Positions 51,697 through 58,955 of a stretch of DNA of 64,000 bases are shown here, one piece after another. The number at the start of each line of letters is the position of its first letter. The first letter of the stretch is position 1. A program made the translations under genes and the position numbers. Source of the stretch: JAOZPE01 sp964601275 (GTDB taxonomy: Bacteria; Krumholzibacteriota; Krumholzibacteriia; JAJRXK01); the NCBI GenBank assembly GCA_964601275.1, contig CAZRMV010000005.1, forward strand, positions 1 through 64,000. The letters are read 5' to 3'. The notes beneath the pieces are model-generated. The model saw only the letters and a program-made list of their open reading frames with translations. It ran no database searches and had not been told where the DNA came from.

Positions 51697-54069
51697 ATGA
51701 CGCATCGTGCAGGTAGCGAGCGAAGAGGCGCGGGCCGGTGGGCCCTGATCGTCCTGCTGCTGGTGGTGGCACCGCTTGTGCCGGGGTTTTCTTCGGCCGT
51801 CGCCGGGCCGCCCCCGGGAGGGGGCGAACGGCCCCTTTTCACCCCCCCGGAGATCGATGAGAACGCGGTCACCGCCCAGCTTCTGGCCGAGACCACCGCG
51901 GTCGTGCCCGGGCAGGAGCTCGTGCTGGGCCTCCACCTGCACATGAAGCCGGGCTGGCACACCTACTGGCAGAACGGCGGTGACGCCGGTCTGCCCACCA
52001 CCATCGATTGGATGCTTCCCGAGGGCTTCGAGCCCGGACCCATCGACTGGCCGGTGCCGCACCGCTACGTCGAGGTGGGAAACATCGTCACCTACGGCTA
52101 CGCCGACGACACGGTGCTGCTGGTGAGGATGAAGGTTCCCCCCGATCTGCAGGTGGGCACCACGGTCGAACTGAAGGCCCGGGTCGACTGGCTACAGTGC
52201 AAGGAACTGTGCGTGCCCGGCGAGGCGAGGGTGAGCCTGCGCCTTCCGGTGGAGACCCGCGCTACGAAGGATCCGGCGACGGCGCCGCGGTTTGCCGCCG
52301 CGCGAGCGCGGCTGCCTCGACCAGTGTCGGCTTATCCCGGCTTGAGCGCCCGCTCCTACCTCAGTCTGAACGCGGTGCCGCCGGGCCAGACCGCCTACGT
52401 GGCCTTCGTGCTCGAAGGGCTGTCCTTGTCCGGGGAGGCGGAGATCACCTGGCTGCCCGAGCTGCATCCGCCGGTCACCTTGGGCGAGGCGACGGTGGAG
52501 CGGAGCAGCGGGTCGCTGAGGGTGGTGGCGCCGTTGCAGGTCGATGAGGACGCCACGCCAGGCAGTACCGGGAAGCTGGCCGCGGTGCTGAAGGTGGTCG
52601 ATGGCAAGCGGCGCTGGGCTTTTCAGTTGGAGGAGACCGTACCGGTGGCCGCCGAGGGCCAGGCCCTGCGGTCGCAGCACGAGGAGATCTTCCGCGGGGT
52701 CCTGCAGGGGGTGGACGAGATCGGCGTCGGCGCGCTCCCGGGAAGTTCCGGGGGCGAGGTGGGTGCTTCTGGCGGTTCGGGGGCGAGGGAAGCCGAGGCG
52801 TACCAGCCGACCGGCTCGATCTGGCGCTACCTGCTCCTGGCGTTGATCGGCGGAATCATCCTGAACATCATGCCCTGCGTGTTGCCGGTGTTGTCGTTGA
52901 AGGTGATGGGTTTCGTGAGCCACGCCGATCGCGATCGCGCGACCGTGTTCCGTTTGAGCCTGATGTTCGCCGCCGGCGTGCTGGCGAGCTTTGTGACCCT
53001 GGCCACAGTGGTCATCGCATTGCAGCGGGCCGGCGCGTTGTTGGGCTGGGGCTTCCAGTTCCAGAACCCGGTCTTCGTGGTGGTGATGGTGGCGGTCGTC
53101 TTCGGTTTCGGGCTGAATCTCTTCGGCCTGTTCGAGATCGTGCCCCCGGTGGGCCGGATCGGCGGGGGCAAGGGCCAGTACACCGAGCAGTTCTTCAACG
53201 GGGTGCTCGCAACCATCCTGGCCACTCCCTGCAGCGCCCCCTTCCTGGGAACCGCCCTCGGATTCGCCTTCACCCAGCCGGCCGCGGTGATCCTGGCCAT
53301 CTTCCTGACCATCGGGGTCGGCCTGGCCCTGCCCTACGTGTTGCTCTCGATCAACCCTTCTTGGCTGCGCTTCGTGCCCAAGCCGGGGATGTGGATGGAG
53401 CGCTTCAAGCAGTTCATGGGCTTCCTGTTGATGGCGACCGCGGTGTGGCTGTTGTGGGTGCTGGGAAAGCAACTGGGCGGCGACGGGGTGATCCGGGTGC
53501 TGTGGTTCCTGCTGGTGCTGTCGCTGGTGCTGTGGATCCACGGGGCCTTCCTGTCGTTGTCGGCCTCGCGAAGACGGCGGATCGTGGTGTGGCTGCTCAC
53601 CCTGATCCTGCTGGCGGCGGGATGGAAGTACTTCCTGGGCGACACCCTGTCGAGCGAGGGCATGGCGCGGGCCGCGGACCAGCAGACCGGGCAGGCGCAC
53701 CGGCCCGGCGGGCGGGAGTGGGTGCCGTTCAGTCCCCGGAAACTGGAGAGCATGGTCCGGGGGGGGAAGACGGTCTTCCTCGATTTCACCGCCGCGTGGT
53801 GTCTCACCTGCAAGGCCAACGAGAAGGCGGTGATCGATACCGACGCGGTCAACGCCAAGTTCGACGAGTTGAAGGTGGTCACCATGGTGGGGGACTGGAC
53901 GCAGAGGGACCCGGAGATCTCGAAGATGCTGCGCAAGTACGGGCGCAGCGGGGTGCCCTTCTACGCGGTGTTTCCCGCCGGCCGTCCGGACGAACCGATC
54001 GTTCTGCCCGAGGTCATCAACAAGTCGATGGTCATCGAGGCGCTGGAGAAGGCGGGGCCGAGCCGATGA
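51697..54069 (+). CDS. dsbD: Thiol:disulfide interchange protein DsbD
   Basis: The 790-residue protein has a signal (ALIVLLLVVAPLVPGFSSAVA), a periplasmic DsbD-alpha-like domain with WLQCKELCVPGEA (its redox cysteine pair), an eight-helix core with NIMPCVLPVLSLKVMG and ATPCSAPFLGTALGF, and a C-terminal thioredoxin domain with TAAWCLTCKANEKAVI. It moves electrons from cytosolic thioredoxin to the periplasm for disulfide reduction or cytochrome c maturation. The stop overlaps a methyltransferase start. Confidence 0.93.
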   Translation: MTHRAGSERRGAGRWALIVLLLVVAPLVPGFSSAVAGPPPGGGERPLFTPPEIDENAVTAQLLAETTAVVPGQELVLGLHLHMKPGWHTYWQNGGDAGLPTTIDWMLPEGFEPGPIDWPVPHRYVEVGNIVTYGYADDTVLLVRMKVPPDLQVGTTVELKARVDWLQCKELCVPGEARVSLRLPVETRATKDPATAPRFAAARARLPRPVSAYPGLSARSYLSLNAVPPGQTAYVAFVLEGLSLSGEAEITWLPELHPPVTLGEATVERSSGSLRVVAPLQVDEDATPGSTGKLAAVLKVVDGKRRWAFQLEETVPVAAEGQALRSQHEEIFRGVLQGVDEIGVGALPGSSGGEVGASGGSGAREAEAYQPTGSIWRYLLLALIGGIILNIMPCVLPVLSLKVMGFVSHADRDRATVFRLSLMFAAGVLASFVTLATVVIALQRAGALLGWGFQFQNPVFVVVMVAVVFGFGLNLFGLFEIVPPVGRIGGGKGQYTEQFFNGVLATILATPCSAPFLGTALGFAFTQPAAVILAIFLTIGVGLALPYVLLSINPSWLRFVPKPGMWMERFKQFMGFLLMATAVWLLWVLGKQLGGDGVIRVLWFLLVLSLVLWIHGAFLSLSASRRRRIVVWLLTLILLAAGWKYFLGDTLSSEGMARAADQQTGQAHRPGGREWVPFSPRKLESMVRGGKTVFLDFTAAWCLTCKANEKAVIDTDAVNAKFDELKVVTMVGDWTQRDPEISKMLRKYGRSGVPFYAVFPAGRPDEPIVLPEVINKSMVIEALEKAGPSR

Positions 54070-54818
54070 AGGAAGGGGAGATCGGCTTCTGGGACGAGCG
54101 CGCCCATGACGCATCGTACCGTGCGCAGATGGAGATTTCTCCAGGCGAGTATATCGACGGCGAGGTGTGGCTGGCGGCGTGGAAGGAACTGCTGCCTCCC
54201 CTTCAGGGCAAGACGGTGCTCGATTGCGGCAGCGGGATGGGGGCGATCGCCGCCTGGTGTGCCCAGCAGGGAGCGACGGTCATCGGCTTCGACATCGCCC
54301 AGGAGATGGCCCGCCTGGCGACCAGGTATGCGCGTCACCACGGCTGTGAAGTGTCGATGCTCGCCTCGACCTTCGAGGAATTGCCCCTGGCCGATGCCAG
54401 CGTCGATCTCGCGGTCGGCCAGTACATCCTGCACCACACCGAGGTCGACCGCTCGGTCGACGAACTCCGGCGGGTGGTCAAGCCCGGGGGCATGGCGCTG
54501 TTCGTGGAGAACATGGCCCTGAACCCCCTGATCCGCCGCTACGTCACCTCCTCGTTGTTCGAGGAGGGCGTATTCCGCGAGGGCTCGCCCGAGGAGTGCC
54601 CCATCCTGCCGGAGCGGGTGGATCACATGCGGCGGGTTTGCCGCGCGGTGCGCCTGCACTGGCCCAGCTTCGTGTTCTTCGAGATCCTCTTCGACCGTCT
54701 GCCGGTGGTTCCGCGCCGAGCGGGACGCTGGCTGGACGATCGGCTCTACCCCGTCTTGAAGGGCCATCCGAAGCTGCTGAGAAACAGCTACTTCGCGGTG
54801 GTGGAGATGGGGTTCTAG
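54066..54818 (+). CDS. Class I SAM-dependent methyltransferase
   Basis: This 250-residue protein begins at an ATGA overlap with dsbD. Motif I is VLDCGSGMGAIAAW, followed by VIGFDIAQEMARLA and LAVGQYILHHTEVDRSVDELRRVVKPGG, the UbiE/COQ5-like Methyltransf_11 pattern. The substrate is unknown. A short 6-bp inverted repeat (54819-54832) follows the stop and converges with the pilin gene. Confidence 0.85.
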   Translation: MKEGEIGFWDERAHDASYRAQMEISPGEYIDGEVWLAAWKELLPPLQGKTVLDCGSGMGAIAAWCAQQGATVIGFDIAQEMARLATRYARHHGCEVSMLASTFEELPLADASVDLAVGQYILHHTEVDRSVDELRRVVKPGGMALFVENMALNPLIRRYVTSSLFEEGVFREGSPEECPILPERVDHMRRVCRAVRLHWPSFVFFEILFDRLPVVPRRAGRWLDDRLYPVLKGHPKLLRNSYFAVVEMGF

Positions 54819-54832
54819 GGGACGTTCGTCCC
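54819..54832. terminator. Short inverted repeat between convergent genes
   Basis: GGGACG-TT-CGTCCC lies exactly between the methyltransferase stop and the pilin stop. It could serve transcripts of both strands, but no T-tracts flank it. Confidence 0.3.
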
Positions 54833-54833
54833 G

Positions 54834-55226
54834 TCAGTGACGGATCTGGATCGTGGTTCCCTCGGCCGGATAGTGTGCATGCCACTTGTTCGGGCTTCCC
54901 GGGTGCTCGAGGTGGATGTGGATCGAGGGGATGCCGTCGCGGACCTCTGGTTGGAACTTGTCCCAGACCACCCCGGGTGACAGGGAGAATCCGGTCGCGG
55001 CCTGGAGGTCGGCGGCGGTCTGCGGCAATGAGCCGTTCATGATCTGGTAGTCTTCGATCTGCAGGAAGATGGTGTGCAGATCGCTCTTCATGCTCGCGTC
55101 GTAGGTCCGCGCGCGCATGGAGGAGTAGCTGGGGATCGCGATGGCGACCAGGATGCCGAGGACCACGATGACGACCATGAGTTCGACGAGGGTGAATCCT
55201 TGTTGTTTCGAAGTTCTTGTCATCAT
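54834..55226 (-). CDS. Type IV pilin / pseudopilin-like protein
   Basis: The 130-residue prepilin has a class III signal: MMTRTSKQQG is the leader, with cleavage before FTLVELMVVIVVLGILVAIA, and Glu5 of the mature protein is present. The 90-residue C-terminal part has no cysteines and includes DLHTIFLQIEDYQIMNGSLPQT, typical of minor pilins or GspG-like proteins. GGAAGGTGG precedes the ATG. No pilus assembly genes are in the window, so its machine must be encoded elsewhere. Confidence 0.85.
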   Translation of the reverse strand: MMTRTSKQQGFTLVELMVVIVVLGILVAIAIPSYSSMRARTYDASMKSDLHTIFLQIEDYQIMNGSLPQTAADLQAATGFSLSPGVVWDKFQPEVRDGIPSIHIHLEHPGSPNKWHAHYPAEGTTIQIRH

Positions 55227-55296
55227 GGTTGTACCACCTTCCCTTGACCAGGTGCACCCAGGTTCCAGCAGGAAGCGCGCCAGACACGGGGAGCGA

Positions 55297-55344
55297 CGGC
55301 GTTCCCGGACGGATGAGGCACCATGGGGACGTCCGGGAACGCCG
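55297..55344. repeat. 15-bp perfect inverted repeat in the pilin-PH intergenic region
   Basis: CGGCGTTCCCGGACG (55297-55311) is repeated exactly inverted at 55330-55344, with an 18-base loop. It lies about 70 bases upstream of the pilin start in a 302-base gap between divergent genes. It may be a 5'-leader hairpin of the pilin mRNA, a protein-binding palindrome or a small-RNA stem. Nothing else in this gap was recognised. Confidence 0.85.
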
Positions 55345-55528
55345 GCTCCGTGCGGCAATGAGGATCCTGGGCGGAAGGTGGGGGATTCACCCCGCGCAAT
55401 CGGGGGAAAGTCCGCACGCCAAGGGTTGGGGGCGCGGCTGGAGGGCCCTTCCGTGGTGAACTGGCCCGCTTCCTGCGCTTCGGGTTCCGTTCCCTCGACC
55501 TTCCCTCGCCGCCGCAAGGAGCCCTGCG

Positions 55529-56134
55529 ATGAACACCCGGCTGGCCGTACCGCCTCAGTTCGAGGTGGTCCGTGACCAGGATGAAACCATTCTCTGGGTC
55601 GGCCGGCCCCGTTTCCTCGTCTTCATCCTGGGTGGCGTTCCCTTCCTGATGATGGGGCTGGTGTGGGGGGCCATCGACTACTTCGGGTTCATCCGTCACA
55701 TGCCGAGCCAGATGATCGGCTTCGCCATCCCCTTCTTCGCCCTGCACCTGATGCCGCTGTGGCTCTCGGTGTTGAACTTCGCCCGGTTGATCCTGGTCCA
55801 CCGGAACACCTTCTACGCATTCTCCGACCGCCGGGTGATGATCCGCAGCGGGTTCTGGGGCACCGATTTCCGGACGATCGACTACGATCGGATCTCCGAG
55901 GTCGAGGTCAATGTGAACCCGGTGGAGAACCTTCTTGGCGTGGGAAGCATTGTGATCGATTCGGGCCGGAGGGGCCGGCCCGTCGGTGACGCCTTCGTGG
56001 GCATCGAGAAGCCCTACGAGGTGTTCAAGCGGCTCAAGGAAGTGGCCGTCGACATCAAGACCGACTGGAACTACCCCAACGCCCTGCGACCAGCCACAAA
56101 TCCCGGTTACGCCACCGAGTACGTCGAACGCTGA
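55529..56134 (+). CDS. Membrane protein with bacterial PH domain (YdbS-like)
   Basis: The 201-residue product has two hydrophobic helices (FLVFILGGVPFLMMGLVWGA and MIGFAIPFFALHLMPLWLSVL) followed by a PH-like domain with FYAFSDRRVMIRSGFWG and IDYDRISEVEVNVNPVENLLGVGSI, the bPH2/YdbS pattern. Function is not known for most members. GCAAGGAGCC lies upstream. It is divergent from the pilin gene. Confidence 0.8.
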   Translation: MNTRLAVPPQFEVVRDQDETILWVGRPRFLVFILGGVPFLMMGLVWGAIDYFGFIRHMPSQMIGFAIPFFALHLMPLWLSVLNFARLILVHRNTFYAFSDRRVMIRSGFWGTDFRTIDYDRISEVEVNVNPVENLLGVGSIVIDSGRRGRPVGDAFVGIEKPYEVFKRLKEVAVDIKTDWNYPNALRPATNPGYATEYVER

Positions 56135-56163
56135 GATCTTACGGGTCCAGATCCCTCATTGTC

Positions 56164-56193
56164 TTTCCCCGTCGCCGCGACCTCTGCTATCGT
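56164..56193 (+). promoter_or_regulatory. Promoter of the GT87-like pseudogene
   Basis: TTTCCC (56164-56169), 18 bases and TATCGT (56188-56193) precede the GT87-like reading by 28 bases. A complete promoter upstream of a broken gene suggests recent inactivation. Confidence 0.45.
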
Positions 56194-56221
56194 GGTCGCT
56201 CCCCCACGGAGAAGGACCTCC

Positions 56222-56936
56222 ATGAAACCACGCGTGGACGCCCCGCAAGCAGTGGTCCTGACCCTCATGCTCGTGGCGATGGGAAGCCTCCTGCTGCTGC
56301 AGTTGCTCATGCAGCAGGATCTCTACTTCATCAACAAGTTCTTCCTCGACCACGACTACGACTCCTTCTACAACGCGTCGGTCTTCGTCTCCAAGGGCGG
56401 AAGTCCCTACATCGTTCCCGGATATGTCATGCCGCCGCTTGCGGCGTTCCTCAATGTTCCGTTGACCTCTCTGCCGTTTGCGGTCGCCCGGGTCCTCGTG
56501 TCCCTCGGGTCCTTCGTGGCGATGATGGCGTCGCTGCTGATCGTGCACCGGAATCCTCAACCCTCCCGACCGCGACCGTGACCTCTCCTCCCTGGTCATC
56601 GCCGCGGTCATCCTCCTGTTCAGCGATCCCTACTACTTCCTCTTCGACCGGGGAAACATCGATGCCGACGTGCTTCTGCTCCTGTGTGCGGGAGTCTATT
56701 TCCTCCGCAAACACGATCTGTTGGCGGGATTCTTCTTCGCCCTCGCGATTGCGTCGAAGGTCTATCCCATCCTGATCGTGGTTCCCCGGGTGGCACGCCG
56801 CCGTTGGCGGACGCTCTGGTTCCTGGCCGCGGCGATGTCGGTGCTGGTCCTGCTGGGGGCGGTCCTGCCGCACCTCCTCCCCGGGCTCGGCCTGTTCATG
56901 GTGATGGTGGGGATCCCCCACGTTCGGTGCCCTTGA
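56222..56936 (+). pseudogene. GT87 / DUF2029-like mannosyltransferase, frameshifted and 3'-truncated
   Basis: The reading starts MKPRVDAPQAVVLTLMLVAM and runs to 56581; its continuation is one frame away (from about 56541) with LFDRGNIDADVLLLLCAG and GFFFALAIASKVYPILIVVP, the conserved GT87 pattern. The two parts overlap between 56541 and 56581, so one base insertion or two-base deletion explains the break. The second frame stops at 56936, giving only about 235 residues of a ~400-residue family. GT87 enzymes use polyprenyl-phosphate-mannose. The stop TGA lies inside the TetR promoter. Confidence 0.7.
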
Positions 56937-56961
56937 CATTATAGTTGACCGGTTGTATATA
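56933..56961 (+). promoter_or_regulatory. Consensus promoter of the TetR gene with operator in its spacer
   Basis: TTGACA (56933-56938), a 17-base spacer and TATATA (56956-56961) form the strongest promoter in the window. The spacer contains ATAGTTGACCGGT (56941-56953), the element shared with the SDR upstream region. The -10 ends seven bases before the ATG, so the mRNA is probably leaderless. Repressor binding would block RNA polymerase. Confidence 0.75.
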
Positions 56962-56968
56962 TGCTCCC

Positions 56969-57571
56969 ATGGGAAGAACGAGTGATGCCCGGCAGCGGCT
57001 GCTGGAAAGCGGCGTGGAGTTGATGCACGAGAGGGGTTACACCGCCGTCGGGGTCGGAGAGCTCTGCGCCCGCGCCGGGGTCAACAAGGGCAGCTTCTAC
57101 TACTTCTTTCCCTCCAAGCAGGATCTCGCCCTCGGGGTGATCGACCGCATCGCGGCCACCACCCGGGACCCGCTGGTCGAAATGGCCGATGGCAGTGATC
57201 CTCCGCTCCAGCGCTTCCAGGACTTCTTCCGGACGATCTATCTGCGCCAGAAGGAGATGCGGGATCAGGCGGGGAAGATGCTCGGATGCCCCCTGGGAAA
57301 CCTGGCGTTGGAGATGTCCACCCGGGATCCGAAGCTGCGCCGCAAGCTCGAAGAAGTCTTCGGGCAGTACCTCCGCAGCTTCCAGAAGGTCCTGGACCAG
57401 GCGGTCCAACGGGGTGAACTCCCCCCGCAGGATACCGGTCGGGCCGCCCGGTCGGTGATGGCCCTCCTGGAGGGAGCCATCCTGATGGCGAAGACCGCGG
57501 ATGATCCCGAGTTCCTCAACGGCCTCGAACACGAGGCGCTGCGGCTGGTCGGGTGTTCCGGCAGGGAATGA
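56969..57571 (+). CDS. TetR/AcrR family transcriptional regulator
   Basis: The 200-residue protein has the TetR helix-turn-helix: RQRLLESGVELMHERGYTAV, then VGELCARAGVNKGSFYYFFPSKQDLALGVID. The C-terminal ligand/dimer domain resembles TetR_C_16-type (LAQEMSTRDP-like LALEMSTRDPKLRRKLEE). It is the likely repressor of itself and the adjacent SDR gene. An upstream TTG reading adds eight residues but lies within the promoter. Confidence 0.88.
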   Translation: MGRTSDARQRLLESGVELMHERGYTAVGVGELCARAGVNKGSFYYFFPSKQDLALGVIDRIAATTRDPLVEMADGSDPPLQRFQDFFRTIYLRQKEMRDQAGKMLGCPLGNLALEMSTRDPKLRRKLEEVFGQYLRSFQKVLDQAVQRGELPPQDTGRAARSVMALLEGAILMAKTADDPEFLNGLEHEALRLVGCSGRE

Positions 57572-57606
57572 AACGACAGGGTCTGTTTTTTTCAGGCCCC
57601 AAAAGA

Positions 57607-57621
57607 TGACCGGTCAACTAT
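57607..57621. promoter_or_regulatory. TetR operator candidate upstream of the SDR gene
   Basis: TGACCGGTCA (57607-57616) is a perfect palindrome. The segment ACCGGTCAACTAT (57609-57621) is the reverse complement of ATAGTTGACCGGT at 56941. A -10-like TATGAC (57619-57624) overlaps it, so binding would repress the SDR gene. Confidence 0.6.
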
Positions 57622-57657
57622 GACCGCTCGAAGCAACCATCGAAAGGAAGAGAGTCC

Positions 57658-58410
57658 ATGAATGCACTCAAGATCCAGGGAGCCACGGCCCTGGTCACCG
57701 GAGCCAACCGAGGCATCGGGCGGGCGATCACCCAGGCGCTGCTGGACCGGGGCGCGGCCAAGGTCTACGCGGGGGCGAGAAACCCCGAAACGCTTTCCGG
57801 CGGGAAAGACCCGGCGGCGGGAAGGCTCGTTCCCCTGCGGCTGGACGTGACCGACGAGGGCCAGGTCGAGGCCGCCGCCCGGACCGCGGACGACATCTCG
57901 ATCCTGGTGAACAACGCCGGCGTGGCGCTGGGGGGGTGGATCGATGATTCCTCTCTCGTGGAGAACGCGCGCCGGGAGATGGAGGTGAACTACCTGGCCC
58001 CTTTGAGGCTGATCCAGATCTTCGGTCCGGTGTTGGCCCGCGGCGACGGGGGCGCCATCGTGAACATCGCGTCGGTGGCCGCCCTGACGAGCTTCCCGTT
58101 CTTTCCCACCTACAGCGCATCGAAGGCGGCGGTGCATTCGTTGACCCAGGCCTCCCGCCTGCTCCTGGCCGGCCAGGGAATCCGGACGATCGGCGTCTAT
58201 CCGGGTCCGGTGGACACCGACATGGCCAAGGAGATCGAGATGGAGAAAGCGACGCCGGAGAGTGTCGCCGTCGCCATCCTGGACGGCATCGAGGCCGGCC
58301 ACGAGGAGATCTTCACCGATCCCTTCGCCCGGCAGTTCGGAGAGCAGTTCCAGGCCTCTCCGAAGGCTTCCGAACGACAGATGGCTGCCATGGTGGCACA
58401 AGAGGCGTAG
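57658..58410 (+). CDS. Short-chain dehydrogenase/reductase
   Basis: The 250-residue SDR has the TGANRGIG cofactor loop near residue 15, NNAG (VNNAGVALGG) and the catalytic YSASK motif (FPTYSASKAAVHS). It begins at an ATG after AAAGGAAGAGAG. SDR genes regulated by adjacent TetR proteins often handle quinones, aldehydes or xenobiotics; the substrate is unknown. It appears to travel with the TetR gene as a module. Confidence 0.9.
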   Translation: MNALKIQGATALVTGANRGIGRAITQALLDRGAAKVYAGARNPETLSGGKDPAAGRLVPLRLDVTDEGQVEAAARTADDISILVNNAGVALGGWIDDSSLVENARREMEVNYLAPLRLIQIFGPVLARGDGGAIVNIASVAALTSFPFFPTYSASKAAVHSLTQASRLLLAGQGIRTIGVYPGPVDTDMAKEIEMEKATPESVAVAILDGIEAGHEEIFTDPFARQFGEQFQASPKASERQMAAMVAQEA

Positions 58411-58437
58411 GGAGCCTCGGCTGGAGACGCGCTCCCG

Positions 58438-58641
58438 TCAGTGCTCCAGGCCGGCATCTCCCCGGTATTCGCTGGGGGTGATGCCGGCGAGGCGATTTGG
58501 ATCATCACCGCCGGCGATCTCTTCCTGAGCAACACCGTTCGGACCCACCGGGTGGGCTTTGGAGTAGAGGGCCTGGTATCGGGACGGGACAGGCTCTCGA
58601 ATCCACGAAACGTCGCGAAGTGGGCCGATCGGATTGCTCAT
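58438..58641 (-). pseudogene. Possible AraC-type regulator remnant
   Basis: A 67-residue minus-strand reading ends with DDPNRLAGITPSEYRGDAG. The C-terminal signature of AraC/XylS proteins is a DDPNYFSRxFRRxTGxTPSEYR-like string, which would match with about eight residues deleted. The rest shows no recognisable helix-turn-helix. A GGAG exists before its ATG. It occupies part of the 486-base gap between the SDR and kinase genes; the + strand shows no convincing gene there except the short leader ORF listed separately. Confidence 0.3.
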
Positions 58642-58662
58642 TTTCGACTCCGCTCTTAGTCT
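58634..58662 (+). promoter_or_regulatory. Promoter of the serine/threonine kinase gene
   Basis: TTGCTC (58634-58639), 17 bases and TAGTCT (58657-58662, the same -10 as fabH) predict a start near 58669, giving a leader of about 230 bases before the kinase. Confidence 0.55.
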
Positions 58663-58733
58663 GTTCGTGTTGTCCTCTTTGGGTCCCTTTCCCCGCAAGC
58701 CCTCATTCCCCGCGGCATCATCAGGAGATCTCC

Positions 58734-58955
58734 ATGAGCCGGACCGTGGTGATCTGGGGGTTGCAGTTCCGAGTTTGTCACCATCTCCTCTGGGAGAGCC
58801 GCATGGAAGACGCCCTCGCCGGATGCGGCTTCGGGGTTCCTCCGGAGCCGGTCCCTCAGGAGGGAATGATCCCCTTGCCCGGCCCACCGCGAAGCGGTGC
58901 ACGCCGGAGAATCCCGGAATGGACCTTTGATCGGAAGCATCCTGTCCCACTATGA
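58734..58955 (+). CDS. Possible leader ORF overlapping the kinase start
   Basis: A 73-codon reading begins at ATG with an excellent AGGAGA five bases upstream and ends inside the kinase gene in another frame. The kinase itself has no good ribosome-binding site, so termination here could deliver ribosomes to it. The peptide (MSRTVVIWGLQFRV...) has no recognisable family and may be a by-product. The call is tentative. Confidence 0.35.
   Translation: MSRTVVIWGLQFRVCHHLLWESRMEDALAGCGFGVPPEPVPQEGMIPLPGPPRSGARRRIPEWTFDRKHPVPL

Noticed and set aside
58497..58733. 5' part of a longer + strand reading before the leader ORF
   Set aside because: It runs through the predicted promoter and has no ribosome-binding site, so only the part from 58734 was considered.
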